Of a stretch of DNA of 43,414 bases, positions 1 through 10,215 are shown one piece after another. Source of the DNA: Bacillota bacterium (GTDB lineage Bacteria > Bacillota > Clostridia > Oscillospirales > SIG627). The notes below the pieces were generated by a model. The model searched no databases, was not told where the DNA came from, and saw only the letters and a list, made by a program, of their open reading frames with translations. Numbering within the stretch: position 1 is the first letter of the stretch; each line of letters begins with the position of its first letter. The position numbers were made by a program, and so were the translations under genes. Location: NCBI GenBank assembly GCA_029006345.1, contig JAQXGK010000114.1, positions 1 to 43,414 on the forward strand, in the 5' to 3' direction.

Positions 1-1
1 G

Positions 2-1855
2 ACGCTTCTCGGCGTCACCGGCTCAGGAAAAACCTTCACTATGGCGAATGTCATAGCTCGGCTTAACCGTCCTACGCTTGTGCTTGCACATAATAAAACC
101 CTCGCCGCACAGCTTTGCGGAGAATTCCGCGAGTTCTTTCCTGAGAATGCGGTCGAGTACTTTGTGTCCTATTACGATTATTATCAGCCCGAGGCGTATA
201 TCCCCGGCAGAGACCTGTATATAGAGAAGGATTCTTCGATTAACGATGATATAGACAAGCTTCGCCACAGCGCGACCTCGTCTCTTTTTGAGCGGCGCGA
301 TGTTATCGTTGTGTCCAGCGTTTCATGCATTTATACCCTCGGCGATCCGGAGGAATACCGGGGTCTCGTGCTGTCGCTTCGTCCGGGAATGGAGCTTCCG
401 GTGGATGAGCTTCTTCGCAAGCTGGTCTCGATTCAATACGACCGCAACGATATTGATTTCAAACGCTCGACCTTCCGCGTGCGCGGCGATACCGTAGATA
501 TATACCCGTCGAGCTCTACCGATACTGCGATAAGAGTTGAATATTTCGGCGACGAGATCGACCGCCTGAGCGAGATACACGTGGTCACCGGCGACCCTGT
601 CGCGCGCCTCAATCACGCCGCGATTTATCCCGCCACCCACTACGTTTCGGGCGATGAGCGCCGCGAAAAGGCCATTCATGAGATTGAAACCGAGCTGGCA
701 CAGCGCATCGCCTTTTTCGAGCGAGATGGCAAGGCGCTCGAGGCACAGCGTATCGAACAGCGCGTAAAGTACGATATTGAAATGCTCCGCGAGATAGGTT
801 ATTGCAGCGGTATAGAGAATTACTCGCGCATATTCGCGGGAAATCCCCCCGGAAGCACGCCGTTTACTCTGCTCGATTATTTCCCGAAGGATTTTCTTCT
901 CATGATAGACGAGTCCCACGTCACCATACCGCAGGTAGGCGGAATGAGCGCGGGCGACCGTGCGAGAAAGAAAAATCTCATAGATTACGGCTTCCGTCTG
1001 CCGAGCGCCTATGATAACCGGCCGCTGACTTTCGACGAATTTCGCTCGAAGATAGGACAGACGGTGTATATCAGCGCAACCCCGGCGGATTTTGAGAAGA
1101 GTCACAGCTCGCAGATAGTTGAGCAGCTCATCCGTCCCACCGGTTTGCTCGACCCGGAGGTCGAGGTTCGCGGCACGGCGGGTCAGATAGATGATCTTAT
1201 CGGCGAAATAAATATGCGTGTGGCGAATAAGGAACGGGTGCTTGTTATCACGCTTACCAAGAAAATGGCGGAGGATCTGACCGACTATTTGTCGGGCAAG
1301 GGCCTTCGGGTCAAGTACATGCACCACTCCATTGAAACCATGGAGCGGGTGGAGCTCATCCGCGGCTTGCGTACCGGCGAATACGACGTGCTGGTGGGAA
1401 TAAATCTGCTGCGCGAGGGACTTGATATCCCGGAAGTTTCGCTTATAGCGATACTTGACGCGGATAAGGAGGGCTTTTTGCGTTCCGAGCGCTCACTTAT
1501 TCAGATTATAGGCCGCGCCGCGCGAAATTCCCGCGGCAAGGTAATAATGTACGCCGACGAAATAACCGCTTCCATGCGCGGGGCGATGGATGAAACTGCG
1601 CGCCGCCGCAGACTTCAGGACGAGTATAATAAGGCTCACGGCATTACTCCTAAGACGGTAATTAAAGGGCTCACAACATTGCCCGAAATCAGCGTCAAGG
1701 AAGTTAAACAGGCCAAAAAGCTGTCCGCTAAGGAGCGCGGCGAGCTTATCGGAAGACTTACACGGGAGATGCTGGAGGCCTCCAAGCGCCTCGACTTCGA
1801 GTACGCCGCCGAGCTCAGGGATAAGATTAAGAGCCTGCGGGAGAGTAAGGATTGA
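2..1855 (+). CDS. uvrB: UvrABC excinuclease subunit B (5' end outside window)
   Basis: UvrB is the damage-verifying, DNA-loading subunit of bacterial nucleotide excision repair; it is delivered by UvrA and recruits UvrC. The reading frame is open from base 2 and begins inside Walker A (GVTGSGKT), so roughly 35 N-terminal residues lie outside the window. The Tyr-rich beta-hairpin segment ([12 protein letters not shown]) that clamps one DNA strand follows. Helicase motifs include DESH, the ISATP segment and [11 protein letters not shown]-terminal UVR domain (motif around [13 protein letters not shown]), which contacts UvrC, is present, so the 3' end is complete. uvrA starts 28 bases downstream in the usual uvrB-uvrA order, probably one operon. 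The identification is secure. Confidence 0.97.
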   Translation, partial: TLLGVTGSGKTFTMANVIARLNRPTLVLAHNKTLAAQLCGEFREFFPENAVEYFVSYYDYYQPEAYIPGRDLYIEKDSSINDDIDKLRHSATSSLFERRDVIVVSSVSCIYTLGDPEEYRGLVLSLRPGMELPVDELLRKLVSIQYDRNDIDFKRSTFRVRGDTVDIYPSSSTDTAIRVEYFGDEIDRLSEIHVVTGDPVARLNHAAIYPATHYVSGDERREKAIHEIETELAQRIAFFERDGKALEAQRIEQRVKYDIEMLREIGYCSGIENYSRIFAGNPPGSTPFTLLDYFPKDFLLMIDESHVTIPQVGGMSAGDRARKKNLIDYGFRLPSAYDNRPLTFDEFRSKIGQTVYISATPADFEKSHSSQIVEQLIRPTGLLDPEVEVRGTAGQIDDLIGEINMRVANKERVLVITLTKKMAEDLTDYLSGKGLRVKYMHHSIETMERVELIRGLRTGEYDVLVGINLLREGLDIPEVSLIAILDADKEGFLRSERSLIQIIGRAARNSRGKVIMYADEITASMRGAMDETARRRRLQDEYNKAHGITPKTVIKGLTTLPEISVKEVKQAKKLSAKERGELIGRLTREMLEASKRLDFEYAAELRDKIKSLRESKD

Positions 1856-1883
1856 CCGCATTCGTTGAAAGGAAATCTCATAG

Positions 1884-4727
1884 ATGAGAAACAGTATTTT
1901 TGTAAAGGGCGCCAATGTCCATAATCTGAAAAACGTAAGCGTAGAGATACCGCGCGATAAGCTTGTGGTATTTACCGGTCTGTCGGGCTCCGGCAAATCG
2001 TCGCTTGCGTTTGATACCATATACGCCGAGAGCTACCGGCGCTTTGCCGAGTCCCTTTCGAGCTATGCCCGCCAGTTTCTGGGACAGCTCGATAAGCCGG
2101 ACGTAGAGTATATAGACGGCCTTTCTCCGGCTATTTCCATAGATCAGAAGACTACCTCTCGAAATCCCCGTTCCACGGTCGGCACCGTCACCGAGATATA
2201 TGATTATCTCCGTTTGCTTTACGCGCATATAGGAATCCCTCACTGTCCGGTCTGCGGCAGGGAGATCAAGGCGCAGTCGATAGATCAGATAACAGACCGA
2301 ATTAAGGAGCTCCCGGAGAAAACCAGATTTCTCATTCTTTCACCGGTGATAAGAGGGAAAAAGGGCCGTCACGATAAAGTCATAGCCGACGCCATAGCCG
2401 ACGGCTTCACCCGTGCGAAGATAGACGGCGAGCTGTATGACCTTACGGATACTCCCGAGCTCGATCCCAAGAAAAAGCATAATATCGAAATCGTAGTAGA
2501 CCGTCTCGTCATGAAGGAGGGTATAGAGTCCCGCCTGTCGGGCTCCCTTGAAACCGCTCTCAGACTCTCGGACGGCATAATTGCGGTGGAAAATGTGGAT
2601 TTGCCGCCCGACAGCCCCGAGCGCGTGACGGTTATGTCTCAGCACTATTCCTGTGAGGAGCATGACATCAGCATAGGAGAGCTGACTCCGCGCATGTTTT
2701 CGTTTAATAATCCCTACGGCGCCTGCCCCGAATGCGACGGTATCGGAATGAAGTCGGTTGTTTCTCCGCAGAAGGTCATCCCCGATCTGACCAGATCGCT
2801 TTTTGACGGCGCGATAGTCTGCAACGGCTTCAAGAGCATCGCGTCCGGCACATGGACGGGAGAGCTAATGAAGGCGGTCGGCGCAAAGCACGGCTTTGAC
2901 ATTCATACGCCGCTTTGCGATTTTTCGGAGGAGGCGATGAATGCGCTTCTTTACGGCACCGGCGACATGCAGTATCCGATAACCTACCGTTCGGGCGGCG
3001 AGCGCAAGAGCTATACTGCTCATTTTGAGGGAATTATCAATATGATAAGCGCCCGCTTTGATATGACAAATAAGGAGTATTACGACTCCTTTCTTGATGA
3101 GGTTACCTGCCCGCACTGCAAGGGTAAGCGCCTGAAAAAAGAAATGCTCTCGGTTACCGTCGGCGGCTTGAATATCAGCGATTTCTGCGACCTCCCGGTT
3201 AAGGACGAGCTGAAGTTTATTAATAATCTCCGGCTGAGCGAAAAGGAGAATATTATTGCGAAGGAAATTCTGAAGGAAATCAGAGCGCGGCTCGGCTTTC
3301 TCGAAAAGGTCGGCCTTGATTACCTCACCCTTTCACGCCGATCCGGTACGCTTTCCGGCGGCGAGAGCCAGCGCATACGGCTTGCCACTCAGATAGGCTC
3401 ATCTCTCATGGGGGTTCTGTATGTGCTCGACGAGCCGAGCATCGGGCTTCATCAGCGAGATAATACGCGGCTTATAGATACCCTGAAGAGCTTGCGTGAC
3501 GCGGGAAATACCGTCATCGTGGTGGAGCACGATACCGAGACTATAGAAAACGCCGATTTTATCGTCGATATAGGCCCCGAGGCGGGAATAAACGGCGGAC
3601 GGCTTGTTGCGGCGGGCACGCTTGAGGATATAGTTGCCTGCCCGGAGTCTATAACCGGTCAGTATCTGTCCGGAAAGAAAACCATCGCTGTCCCTGAGCA
3701 TCGCCGCCAGGGCAACGGCAAGAGCCTCAGGGTAATAGGCGCGGCTGAAAATAATCTTAAAAATATTGATGTGGATATTCCTCTCGGAATGGTAGTGTGC
3801 GTCACCGGCGTTTCCGGGTCAGGCAAATCCTCTCTTATAAACGGCATTCTTGTGCGTGAGCTGTCCCGCTTGCTCAACCGTGCAAATACCGTCCCCGGCA
3901 AATTTGAGCGGCTGGAGGGAGCCGAGGCACTCGATAAGATTATATCCATAGATCAGTCGCCGATAGGAAGAACTCCGCGTTCGAATCCGGCGACATATAC
4001 CGGTGTTTTTACTGATATCCGAAATGTCTTTGCCAAGACTAACGATGCAAAAATCCGCGGCTTCGGTCCCGAACGCTTCTCGTTCAACTTAAAGGGCGGC
4101 AGGTGCGAGAATTGCTCCGGCGACGGTACCATGAAGATAGAAATGCACTTTCTTTCCGATGTCTACGTCACCTGCGATGTCTGCTCGGGCAAGCGGTATA
4201 ACAGGGAAACTCTCGAGGTTAAGTACAAGGGCAAGAGCATTTCGGACGTGCTTGAAATGAGCGTGGACGAGGCCATTTCGTTTTTTGACAGCATTCCGTC
4301 TATCAGGCGCAAGCTTCAGACTCTCAAGGATGTGGGGCTTGGCTATATCAAGCTCGGCCAGTCATCTACGACGCTTTCGGGCGGCGAGGCGCAGCGGGTT
4401 AAGCTGTCGTGCGAGCTGTCGCGCACCGGCACCGGTAAAACCCTGTATGTCCTTGATGAGCCGACTACCGGCTTGCATACCGAGGATGTATCAAAGCTTG
4501 TCGGCATAATCAACCGTCTTGCAGAAAACGGCAATACCGTGCTGATTATCGAGCATAATCTGGATGTTATCAAGACCGCCGACTATATTATCGACCTGGG
4601 ACCCGAGGGCGGCGAACGCGGCGGAACGCTTGTTGCGTGCGGAACCCCCGAGGAGGTCGCGGCTGTTCCGGAGTCCTATACCGGACAGTTTCTCAGAAAA
4701 ATATTTGAAAAAGAAAAAAAGAAGTAA
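1884..4727 (+). CDS. uvrA: UvrABC excinuclease subunit A
   Basis: UvrA is the damage-sensing dimeric ABC ATPase of nucleotide excision repair. The 947 residues match the usual family length. Two ABC modules are visible: Walker A near residues 32-39 (GLSGSGKS) and again near 642-649 (GVSGSGKS), each with a signature LSGGE (as TLSGGESQR and TLSGGEAQR) and Walker B ([20 protein letters not shown]). Zinc-finger CxxC pairs occur in CPECDG/CPHCKG and in CENCSG/CDVCSG; an additional CPVC lies in the insertion near residue 118. It follows uvrB by 28 bases and precedes a radical SAM gene by 30 bases, all on the same strand. No LexA-type operator could be examined because the operon promoter is outside the window. 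Confidence 0.98.
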   Translation: MRNSIFVKGANVHNLKNVSVEIPRDKLVVFTGLSGSGKSSLAFDTIYAESYRRFAESLSSYARQFLGQLDKPDVEYIDGLSPAISIDQKTTSRNPRSTVGTVTEIYDYLRLLYAHIGIPHCPVCGREIKAQSIDQITDRIKELPEKTRFLILSPVIRGKKGRHDKVIADAIADGFTRAKIDGELYDLTDTPELDPKKKHNIEIVVDRLVMKEGIESRLSGSLETALRLSDGIIAVENVDLPPDSPERVTVMSQHYSCEEHDISIGELTPRMFSFNNPYGACPECDGIGMKSVVSPQKVIPDLTRSLFDGAIVCNGFKSIASGTWTGELMKAVGAKHGFDIHTPLCDFSEEAMNALLYGTGDMQYPITYRSGGERKSYTAHFEGIINMISARFDMTNKEYYDSFLDEVTCPHCKGKRLKKEMLSVTVGGLNISDFCDLPVKDELKFINNLRLSEKENIIAKEILKEIRARLGFLEKVGLDYLTLSRRSGTLSGGESQRIRLATQIGSSLMGVLYVLDEPSIGLHQRDNTRLIDTLKSLRDAGNTVIVVEHDTETIENADFIVDIGPEAGINGGRLVAAGTLEDIVACPESITGQYLSGKKTIAVPEHRRQGNGKSLRVIGAAENNLKNIDVDIPLGMVVCVTGVSGSGKSSLINGILVRELSRLLNRANTVPGKFERLEGAEALDKIISIDQSPIGRTPRSNPATYTGVFTDIRNVFAKTNDAKIRGFGPERFSFNLKGGRCENCSGDGTMKIEMHFLSDVYVTCDVCSGKRYNRETLEVKYKGKSISDVLEMSVDEAISFFDSIPSIRRKLQTLKDVGLGYIKLGQSSTTLSGGEAQRVKLSCELSRTGTGKTLYVLDEPTTGLHTEDVSKLVGIINRLAENGNTVLIIEHNLDVIKTADYIIDLGPEGGERGGTLVACGTPEEVAAVPESYTGQFLRKIFEKEKKK

Positions 4728-4757
4728 TAGCCGTTTTCGGCGGAAAGTCAGGTAAAA

Positions 4758-6620
4758 ATGATACCTAAGAAGCTTGAAAATCTTCTTGATAAAGTTGAAA
4801 AGCCCGGCAGATATATCGGCGGCGAGTACGGCGAGGTGGTAAAATCTCCCGTGGGCAGAACCCGCGTGGCGTTCTGCTTTCCCGACAGCTACGAAATAGG
4901 CATGTCAAATCTCGGCATGAAGATTTTATACGGCGTTCTCAATGAAATGGACGAGGTGTGGTGCGAGCGCTGCTTTGCGCCCTGGCCGGATATGGGAGAG
5001 CTGCTTAAGGCGCGGAATATTCCGCTTTATGCGCTCGAAAGCGGCGACTCGCTCGGTGTTTTCGATTTTCTTGCCTTTACTCTCCAGTATGAAATGTGCT
5101 ATACAAACGTGCTGTATATGCTTGACCTTGCGGGAATTCCGTTCCGCTCTGCCGACCGCGGCGAGGAATATCCGATTTTGCTGTGCGGCGGGCCCTGCAC
5201 ATATAATCCCGAGCCGTTTGCGGATTTCTTTGATATTATGTCTATAGGCGAGGGCGAGGAGGCCCTACCCGAGCTCATGCGCCTCTACCGCTCCTGCCGT
5301 GAAAAGGGTATGACAAAGAGCGAGTTTTTGCGCGAGGCGTCTCACCTTGAGGGCTTTTATGTTCCGTCTCTTTATGAGGTTACATATAACGCTGACGGCA
5401 CCATAGCCGACTTTGCTCCCAAGTACCCCGACGTTCCGAAAACCGTGCGCAAGCGGATCGTAAGCGACTTTGAACATTCGTTTTACCCGACGCGTCAGGT
5501 GGTGCCGAGTATAGAGTCGGTGCACGACCGTACCATTCTTGAAATTAACCGCGGCTGTATTCACGGCTGTCGCTTCTGTCAGGCGGGAATGATTTGCCGC
5601 CCCGTAAGAGAGAGAAGCGCCGGCCGTCTGAATGAGCTTGCCCGGGATACTATAAAAAATACCGGTTTTTCCGAGATATCCATGTGTTCGCTCAGTATCA
5701 GCGACTATACCGAACTGCCCGAAATGTGTGACAGGCTGCTTTCGTGGAGCAAGAGCGATAACATCAATCTTTCATTGCCGTCAATGCGGATTGACACCTT
5801 TGCAAAACAGCTCACCGAGCGCATCTCGTCCATGAAGCGCGGCTCCCTGACCTTTGCGCCCGAGGCGGGAACGCAGGCATTGCGCGACCGTATCAACAAG
5901 GGCGTTACAGAGGAAAATCTGATGGAGTCGCTTTCCTGGGCGTTTTCCTCCGGAAGAACAGCCGTCAAGCTGTATTTCATGTCGGGACTGCCGACCGAAA
6001 CCGACGAGGATATCGTCGGCATAGCCGAGCTTTCGGGAAGGGCGGTTGACCTGTACTATAAGACGGAGCATCAGAAGGGACATTCCGTCAGCGTCAACAT
6101 CAGCGTGTCGTGCTTTGTTCCCAAGCCGTTCACACCGTTCCAGTGGGAGGGTCAGAATTCGTTTGCCGAACTCACCCGCAAGCAGGAGCTTCTGCGGGAG
6201 AATATACATTCAAAGAAAATCCGCTACAGCTGGCATGAGGCAAAGTGCAGCCGCATGGAGGCGGTGATGGCGCGCGGAGACAGACGCCTGTCAAAGGCGC
6301 TTGAAAATGCCTATGCGCTGGGACAGAAGTTCGATAGCTGGGATGAGTTCTTTAACTATGAAAATTGGGAAAAGGCGGTTTCGGACGCGGGACTTTCCTC
6401 GGACTTTTACGCAAACCGTCTCATTCCTCTGGACGAAAAGCTGCCGTGGGATTTCATCGACATCGGAGTGTCGAAGGAATTTCTCAAAAATGAAAACCGG
6501 AAGGCGCATGAGGGCTTGCTCACGCCCGACTGCGAATCAAGGTGCTCGGCGTGCGGCGTGAATAAAGCGTTCGCGGAATGCGGCGCCAAGTTCTGTCCGA
6601 AAAAAATTGTTGACAATTGA
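4758..6620 (+). CDS. B12-binding/radical SAM protein, TIGR03960-like
   Basis: This 620-residue protein resembles the TIGR03960 family: an N-terminal B12-binding-like fold (FCFPDSYEIGMSNLGMKILY, then GGPCTYNPEP and GEGEEALPEL) followed by a radical SAM core with CxxxCxxC at C267, C271 and C274 (CIHGCRFC). A Cys-rich tail (CESRCSACG, CGAKFC) closes the protein. The reaction is not known to me; it should bind a 4Fe-4S cluster and S-adenosylmethionine. In many Clostridia this family sits beside or is fused to a DUF2344 (TIGR03936) protein and RNase G; neither is seen here. It is the third gene after uvrBA. The start ATG has only a weak CAGG upstream. The next gene's -35 box overlaps its last codons. 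Confidence 0.85.
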   Translation: MIPKKLENLLDKVEKPGRYIGGEYGEVVKSPVGRTRVAFCFPDSYEIGMSNLGMKILYGVLNEMDEVWCERCFAPWPDMGELLKARNIPLYALESGDSLGVFDFLAFTLQYEMCYTNVLYMLDLAGIPFRSADRGEEYPILLCGGPCTYNPEPFADFFDIMSIGEGEEALPELMRLYRSCREKGMTKSEFLREASHLEGFYVPSLYEVTYNADGTIADFAPKYPDVPKTVRKRIVSDFEHSFYPTRQVVPSIESVHDRTILEINRGCIHGCRFCQAGMICRPVRERSAGRLNELARDTIKNTGFSEISMCSLSISDYTELPEMCDRLLSWSKSDNINLSLPSMRIDTFAKQLTERISSMKRGSLTFAPEAGTQALRDRINKGVTEENLMESLSWAFSSGRTAVKLYFMSGLPTETDEDIVGIAELSGRAVDLYYKTEHQKGHSVSVNISVSCFVPKPFTPFQWEGQNSFAELTRKQELLRENIHSKKIRYSWHEAKCSRMEAVMARGDRRLSKALENAYALGQKFDSWDEFFNYENWEKAVSDAGLSSDFYANRLIPLDEKLPWDFIDIGVSKEFLKNENRKAHEGLLTPDCESRCSACGVNKAFAECGAKFCPKKIVDN

Positions 6621-6638
6621 CGGATTGAGATTTATAAT
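6610..6638 (+). promoter_or_regulatory. Sigma-A promoter of the symporter T-box transcript
   Basis: Consensus -35 TTGACA (6610-6615), an exact 17-base spacer and consensus -10 TATAAT (6633-6638). The -35 overlaps the last codons and stop of the upstream radical SAM gene. Predicted transcription start is near 6645, giving a leader of about 315 bases. Confidence 0.9.
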
Positions 6639-6644
6639 CCATTT

Positions 6645-6931
6645 TAATAGATGAAAAGCAATGACCGGGAATGATTTTTTTCAACGGTATGAACGCGGCT
6701 TACAGAGAGTTGCCGGCGGCTGAGAGGCGCAAAGTACGGTTCGTATCGGTTACATCTCGAGAGCTTCGCTCCGAACCCCGATTTTCGGAAAGTAGACAGC
6801 GACGGGAGCGACCGTTATATCGTCGGTGGTATGTTTGTACCCGCTGAGGCCGCTTTCGTGAGTAAGCGGCAAATTGAGGTGGTAACACGGTTTCGGCCGT
6901 CCTTGCATATGCAGGGACGGCCTTGTTTTTT
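6645..6931 (+). promoter_or_regulatory. T-box leader with terminator, upstream of sodium:solute symporter
   Basis: Seen directly: an AGAGAG element near 6704, a Stem I-like region ending near 6765, a T-box motif GAGGTGGTAACACGG (6876-6890) and an intrinsic terminator whose arms are GGCCGTCC (6895-6902) and GGACGGCC (6915-6922), followed by a T run. T-box RNAs read the charging state of one tRNA and antiterminate when it is uncharged. Aligning the 3' side of Stem I with the pheS leader in this window (specifier-A...GAGC) places the specifier at TAC (6751-6753), i.e. tyrosine; ATC (Ile) one codon later is the alternative. The T-box bulge UGGU would pair with an A discriminator base, which fits either tRNA. 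The AAC after UGGU deviates from the common ACC. Confidence 0.85.
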
Positions 6932-6959
6932 GTCAAAATCTTATGTCAGGGGAATTGTT

Positions 6960-8522
6960 ATGTTTGTCAAAGTTTTATTGCTTGTCATTTTCTTCGGCGT
7001 TATGTTGGGAGTCGGTATTTATTGCCGCCGTCACGCTACCGATGTAAACGGCTTCGTACTGGGCGGCCGCTCGGTCGGACCGTGGCTTACGGCTTTTGCG
7101 TACGGCACCAGCTATTTCTCAGCCGTCATCTTCGTCGGATACGCAGGACAGTTCGGCTGGAAATACGGCATAGCCTCCACCTGGATAGGTATCGGAAACG
7201 CTATCATCGGCAGTCTCCTTGCCTGGGTCGTGCTCGGCAGACGCACACGTATCATGACGCAGCACCTCGACACCAGGACCATGCCGGAATTTTTTGAGAA
7301 GCGCTATTCCAGCCGCGCCCTCAAAATTGCCGCAGCACTTATTGTTTTCGTGTTTCTCATTCCTTACACCGCTTCGCTTTACAACGGTCTGTCACGCCTG
7401 TTCGGAATGGCGTTTGACATTCCGTATTCTGTCTGCGTCCTCGGTATGGCAGTGCTGACCGGAATATATGTCATTGCCGGCGGATATATGGCTACGGCCA
7501 TTAACGATTTCATTCAGGGAATAGTTATGGTAGTAGGTATAATCGCTGTAATAGCGGCCGTTCTTTCGGGTCACGGCGGATTTATGGGAGCGCTCGGCGG
7601 ACTTGCAGAGGCGACAGACCCCGCGATAAAGACCCCCGGTGTTTTTGCATCGTTCTTCGGCCCCGATCCGCTCAACCTGCTGGGCGTGGTCATTCTCACA
7701 TCCCTCGGAACATGGGGACTCCCTCAGATGGTTCAAAAGTTCTACGCCATCAAGAGTGAAAAGTCCATACGTAAGGGCGCCGTTATCTCGACCGCATTTG
7801 CATTTGTGGTTGCAGGCGGCTCGTATTTCCTCGGCGGCTTCGGCAGACTGTTCTCGGATAAGGTGGATGTCGCCGCAAACGGCTACGACTCTATTATCCC
7901 TACCATGCTCTCGGGCCTTCCGGATATTCTCATCGGAATAGTTGTGGTTCTTGTTCTCTCGGCGTCGATGTCTACTCTTTCAAGCCTTGTTCTGACCTCC
8001 AGCTCGACCCTTACTCTCGACTTCCTCAAGAGCACTTGCTGCAAGAAGATGAAGGACAAGACGCAGCTTTTGATAATGCGTATATTCATCGTTGTGTTTA
8101 TCGGCATTTCCGCAGGAATCGCGATTGCTCAGGCAAATTCGGCAAGCACATTCATTGCCCAGCTTATGGGTATTTCGTGGGGCGCGCTTGCAGGAGCCTT
8201 CCTCGCACCGTTTTTGTACGGTCTGTATTGGAAAAAGACCACAAAGGCTTCCGTATGGGTCAGCTTTGTATTCGGTGTCGGCATAATGCTCTTCGGACTT
8301 ACCTTTAATATGGTGGCTCCCGAGACATACGCCGCCGTTATCCCCGCCTTCTTCCGCAGCCCCATCAATATGGGCGCGATAGCAATGCTCGGCAACCTCA
8401 TTATCGTTCCCGTGGTCAGCCTGCTTACAAGAAAGCCGGAAGCCGCGCAGGTAGACTCGTGCTTCTCCTGCTACAGCCGCGAGGTCACGACGGTTGCAAG
8501 CGAGAATCTCGGCGAGAATTAA
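6960..8522 (+). CDS. Sodium:solute symporter (SSS/PutP-like)
   Basis: A polytopic inner-membrane protein of 520 residues with about 13 hydrophobic segments, typical of the sodium:solute symporter family that includes PutP and PanF. It imports a small solute using the sodium gradient. Family-like segments include GGRSVGPWLTAFAYGTSYFSA near the N-terminus and LSASMSTLSSLVLTSSST in the central region. The frame stays open upstream to 6831, but that stretch is the T-box antiterminator and terminator. The start at 6960 has AGGGG 8 to 9 bases upstream and gives a normal N-terminus. Control by a T-box implies an amino acid substrate, and the apparent TAC specifier suggests tyrosine or an aromatic relative; that is inference, not something the protein sequence shows. 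Confidence 0.85.
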   Translation: MFVKVLLLVIFFGVMLGVGIYCRRHATDVNGFVLGGRSVGPWLTAFAYGTSYFSAVIFVGYAGQFGWKYGIASTWIGIGNAIIGSLLAWVVLGRRTRIMTQHLDTRTMPEFFEKRYSSRALKIAAALIVFVFLIPYTASLYNGLSRLFGMAFDIPYSVCVLGMAVLTGIYVIAGGYMATAINDFIQGIVMVVGIIAVIAAVLSGHGGFMGALGGLAEATDPAIKTPGVFASFFGPDPLNLLGVVILTSLGTWGLPQMVQKFYAIKSEKSIRKGAVISTAFAFVVAGGSYFLGGFGRLFSDKVDVAANGYDSIIPTMLSGLPDILIGIVVVLVLSASMSTLSSLVLTSSSTLTLDFLKSTCCKKMKDKTQLLIMRIFIVVFIGISAGIAIAQANSASTFIAQLMGISWGALAGAFLAPFLYGLYWKKTTKASVWVSFVFGVGIMLFGLTFNMVAPETYAAVIPAFFRSPINMGAIAMLGNLIIVPVVSLLTRKPEAAQVDSCFSCYSREVTTVASENLGEN

Positions 8523-8538
8523 AAATAGAAAAAAGTTC

Positions 8539-8567
8539 TTGCATTTTTAATTGCGGTATGTTATACT
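8539..8567 (+). promoter_or_regulatory. Promoter of rpmE
   Basis: -35 TTGCAT (8539-8544), 17-base spacer, -10 TATACT (8562-8567), in the 87-base gap between the symporter gene and rpmE. Confidence 0.75.
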
Positions 8568-8609
8568 GCTTTGTGCTATCGAAAAATTGAAGTAAGCGAG
8601 GTGTATAAG

Positions 8610-8810
8610 ATGAAGGAAGGAATCCATCCTGACTATAAAGATACTGTTATAGTATGCGCTTGCGGAGCTGAGTACCCGACAAGATCCACAAAGCAGGATC
8701 TCCACGTTGAAATTTGCTCTAAATGCCATCCGTTCTTTACCGGCAAGCAGAAGTTTGTTGACGCCGGCGGACGTGTAGACAAGTTCAAGAAGAAGTTTAA
8801 TCGCGCATAA
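8610..8810 (+). CDS. rpmE: 50S ribosomal protein L31, zinc-binding type
   Basis: A 66-residue ribosomal protein L31. The frame opens at 8571, but the conserved L31 start MKEGIHPDY is at 8610, behind GCGAGGTG. Four cysteines at positions 16, 18, 36 and 39 (CACG and CSKC) mark the zinc-binding form. L31 bridges the large and small subunits. The gene is a single-gene unit with its own promoter (8539) and a strong terminator (8833). Confidence 0.97.
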   Translation: MKEGIHPDYKDTVIVCACGAEYPTRSTKQDLHVEICSKCHPFFTGKQKFVDAGGRVDKFKKKFNRA

Positions 8811-8832
8811 TTACGGTTCATATTGTTAGGTG

Positions 8833-8869
8833 AAAAGCGGTACATTATATATGTGCCGCTTTTATTTTT
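8833..8869 (+). terminator. Intrinsic terminator after rpmE
   Basis: Arms AAAAGCGGTAC and GTGCCGCTTTT around a short AT loop, followed by ATTTTT. The matching A run on the 5' arm makes it potentially bidirectional. Confidence 0.85.
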
Positions 8870-8901
8870 AGAAGCATATCAATCTTTTTTCAGGAGAATG
8901 T

Positions 8902-10203
8902 ATGGACGAAAATATCATACTTGACAATAAGGAAGAAAAGCCGGTAGGCTGCGTGCTGGTCGGAATAATTACGGAAGAGCTCGACGAGCGCGCCTGCGCG
9001 GTCTCGCTTGACGAGCTTGCCCGCCTTGCAGACACCGCCGGAGCCGCCTGCGCCGCCCGTCTGACCCAGGCCCGTCCCAAGCCCGATCCCGCCACCTGTA
9101 TCGGCTCGGGAAAGCTGGAGGAGCTGCGAACGCTCTGCGTCAGCACGCAAAGCGAGCTTGTGATATTTGACAACGAGCTCTCGCCGTCTCAGATAAAGAA
9201 TATTGAAAAAGCTCTCGGCGACAACGCCCGCGTTATAGACCGCACCATGCTGATTCTCGACATTTTTGCAAAGAATGCGAGAACGGCGGAGGGAATACTG
9301 CAGGTTGAGATAGCCGGTCTCAGGTACTCGCTTCCGCGCCTTTCCGGCAAGGGCAGCGAGCTGTCAAGGCTGGGCGGAGGCATAGGCACCCGAGGTCCCG
9401 GTGAAAGCAAGCTCGAGAGCGACCGCCGTCATATTGCCCGCAAAATGCAGGTTTTGGAGTCGGAACTGCGGGAGCTCGAAAAAAACAGGGCGGAGCAGCG
9501 AAAGAGCCGCCGTAAGAAAGGCACCTTGCAAATTGCCATAGCGGGATATACCAACGCCGGCAAGTCCACATTGTTAAATTACCTGACCGACGCGGGAATA
9601 CTGGCAGAGGATAAGCTTTTCGCAACTCTCGACCCTACCACACGCCGCCTGACTCTGCCAAATGCCGGAGAGGTGCTTATTACCGATACCGTCGGCTTTA
9701 TCAACCGCTTGCCCCACCATCTAGTTAAGGCCTTCCGATCTACTCTCGACGAGGTGGCGTACGCCGACCTGATTTTGGTTTTGCTCGACCTGTCTGACGA
9801 TGAGGTGGAAAAGCATTACAGGGTAACGCAAAAAATCCTCGCCGACCTCTTCGCGGAGCGCTCTTTAGAGCCAAAGCCCATGCTTTTTGTGTTCAATAAA
9901 TGCGACACCGAGGCCGCGCGCCGGGTGGCGGGATGCCCGACGGACGGCGGCGAAAATGTCTATATCTCTGCCAAAACAGGGCAGGGTGTCGAAAAACTAC
10001 TTGAAAAAATCGAGGAAATATTGTTAAATAATAGAAGAACCGTTCGCTTTTGTTTTCCGGCCTCGTGCGGCGCGGCGCTCAGTCAGCTTTATAAGAGCTC
10101 TGCAGTGATAAGCGTCGATTACCGGGACAATGCGACGGTCGTCGAGGCAAGCGTAGACCGTAAAACCGAAGGACAGCTGAGGCAATATATAGAAAAAGAG
10201 TGA
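8902..10203 (+). CDS. hflX: GTPase HflX
   Basis: HflX is a ribosome-associated GTPase that splits or rescues stalled 70S ribosomes. The 433 residues show the family layout: an N-terminal HflX domain, a Gly-rich linker with GGGIGTRGPGESKLE, a coiled-coil-like charged helix (LRELEKNRAEQRKSRRKK), then the G domain with G1 at about 215-222 (GYTNAGKS), G3 DTVGFI and G4 NKCD, and a C-terminal domain. Start ATG at 8902 is preceded by CAGGAGAA. The topoisomerase subunit gene begins 12 bases after the stop, so the two are probably cotranscribed. Confidence 0.96.
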   Translation: MDENIILDNKEEKPVGCVLVGIITEELDERACAVSLDELARLADTAGAACAARLTQARPKPDPATCIGSGKLEELRTLCVSTQSELVIFDNELSPSQIKNIEKALGDNARVIDRTMLILDIFAKNARTAEGILQVEIAGLRYSLPRLSGKGSELSRLGGGIGTRGPGESKLESDRRHIARKMQVLESELRELEKNRAEQRKSRRKKGTLQIAIAGYTNAGKSTLLNYLTDAGILAEDKLFATLDPTTRRLTLPNAGEVLITDTVGFINRLPHHLVKAFRSTLDEVAYADLILVLLDLSDDEVEKHYRVTQKILADLFAERSLEPKPMLFVFNKCDTEAARRVAGCPTDGGENVYISAKTGQGVEKLLEKIEEILLNNRRTVRFCFPASCGAALSQLYKSSAVISVDYRDNATVVEASVDRKTEGQLRQYIEKE

Positions 10204-10215
10204 GTAAGGAGAGCT

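Noticed and set aside
323-1327. Long minus-strand open frame opposite uvrB
   Set aside because: It is antisense to a confidently identified gene, shows no recognisable motif and arises from the codon pattern of uvrB.
6831-6959. N-terminal extension of the symporter reading frame
   Set aside because: This segment is the T-box motif and terminator hairpin; the start at 6960 has a proper RBS and a normal membrane N-terminus.
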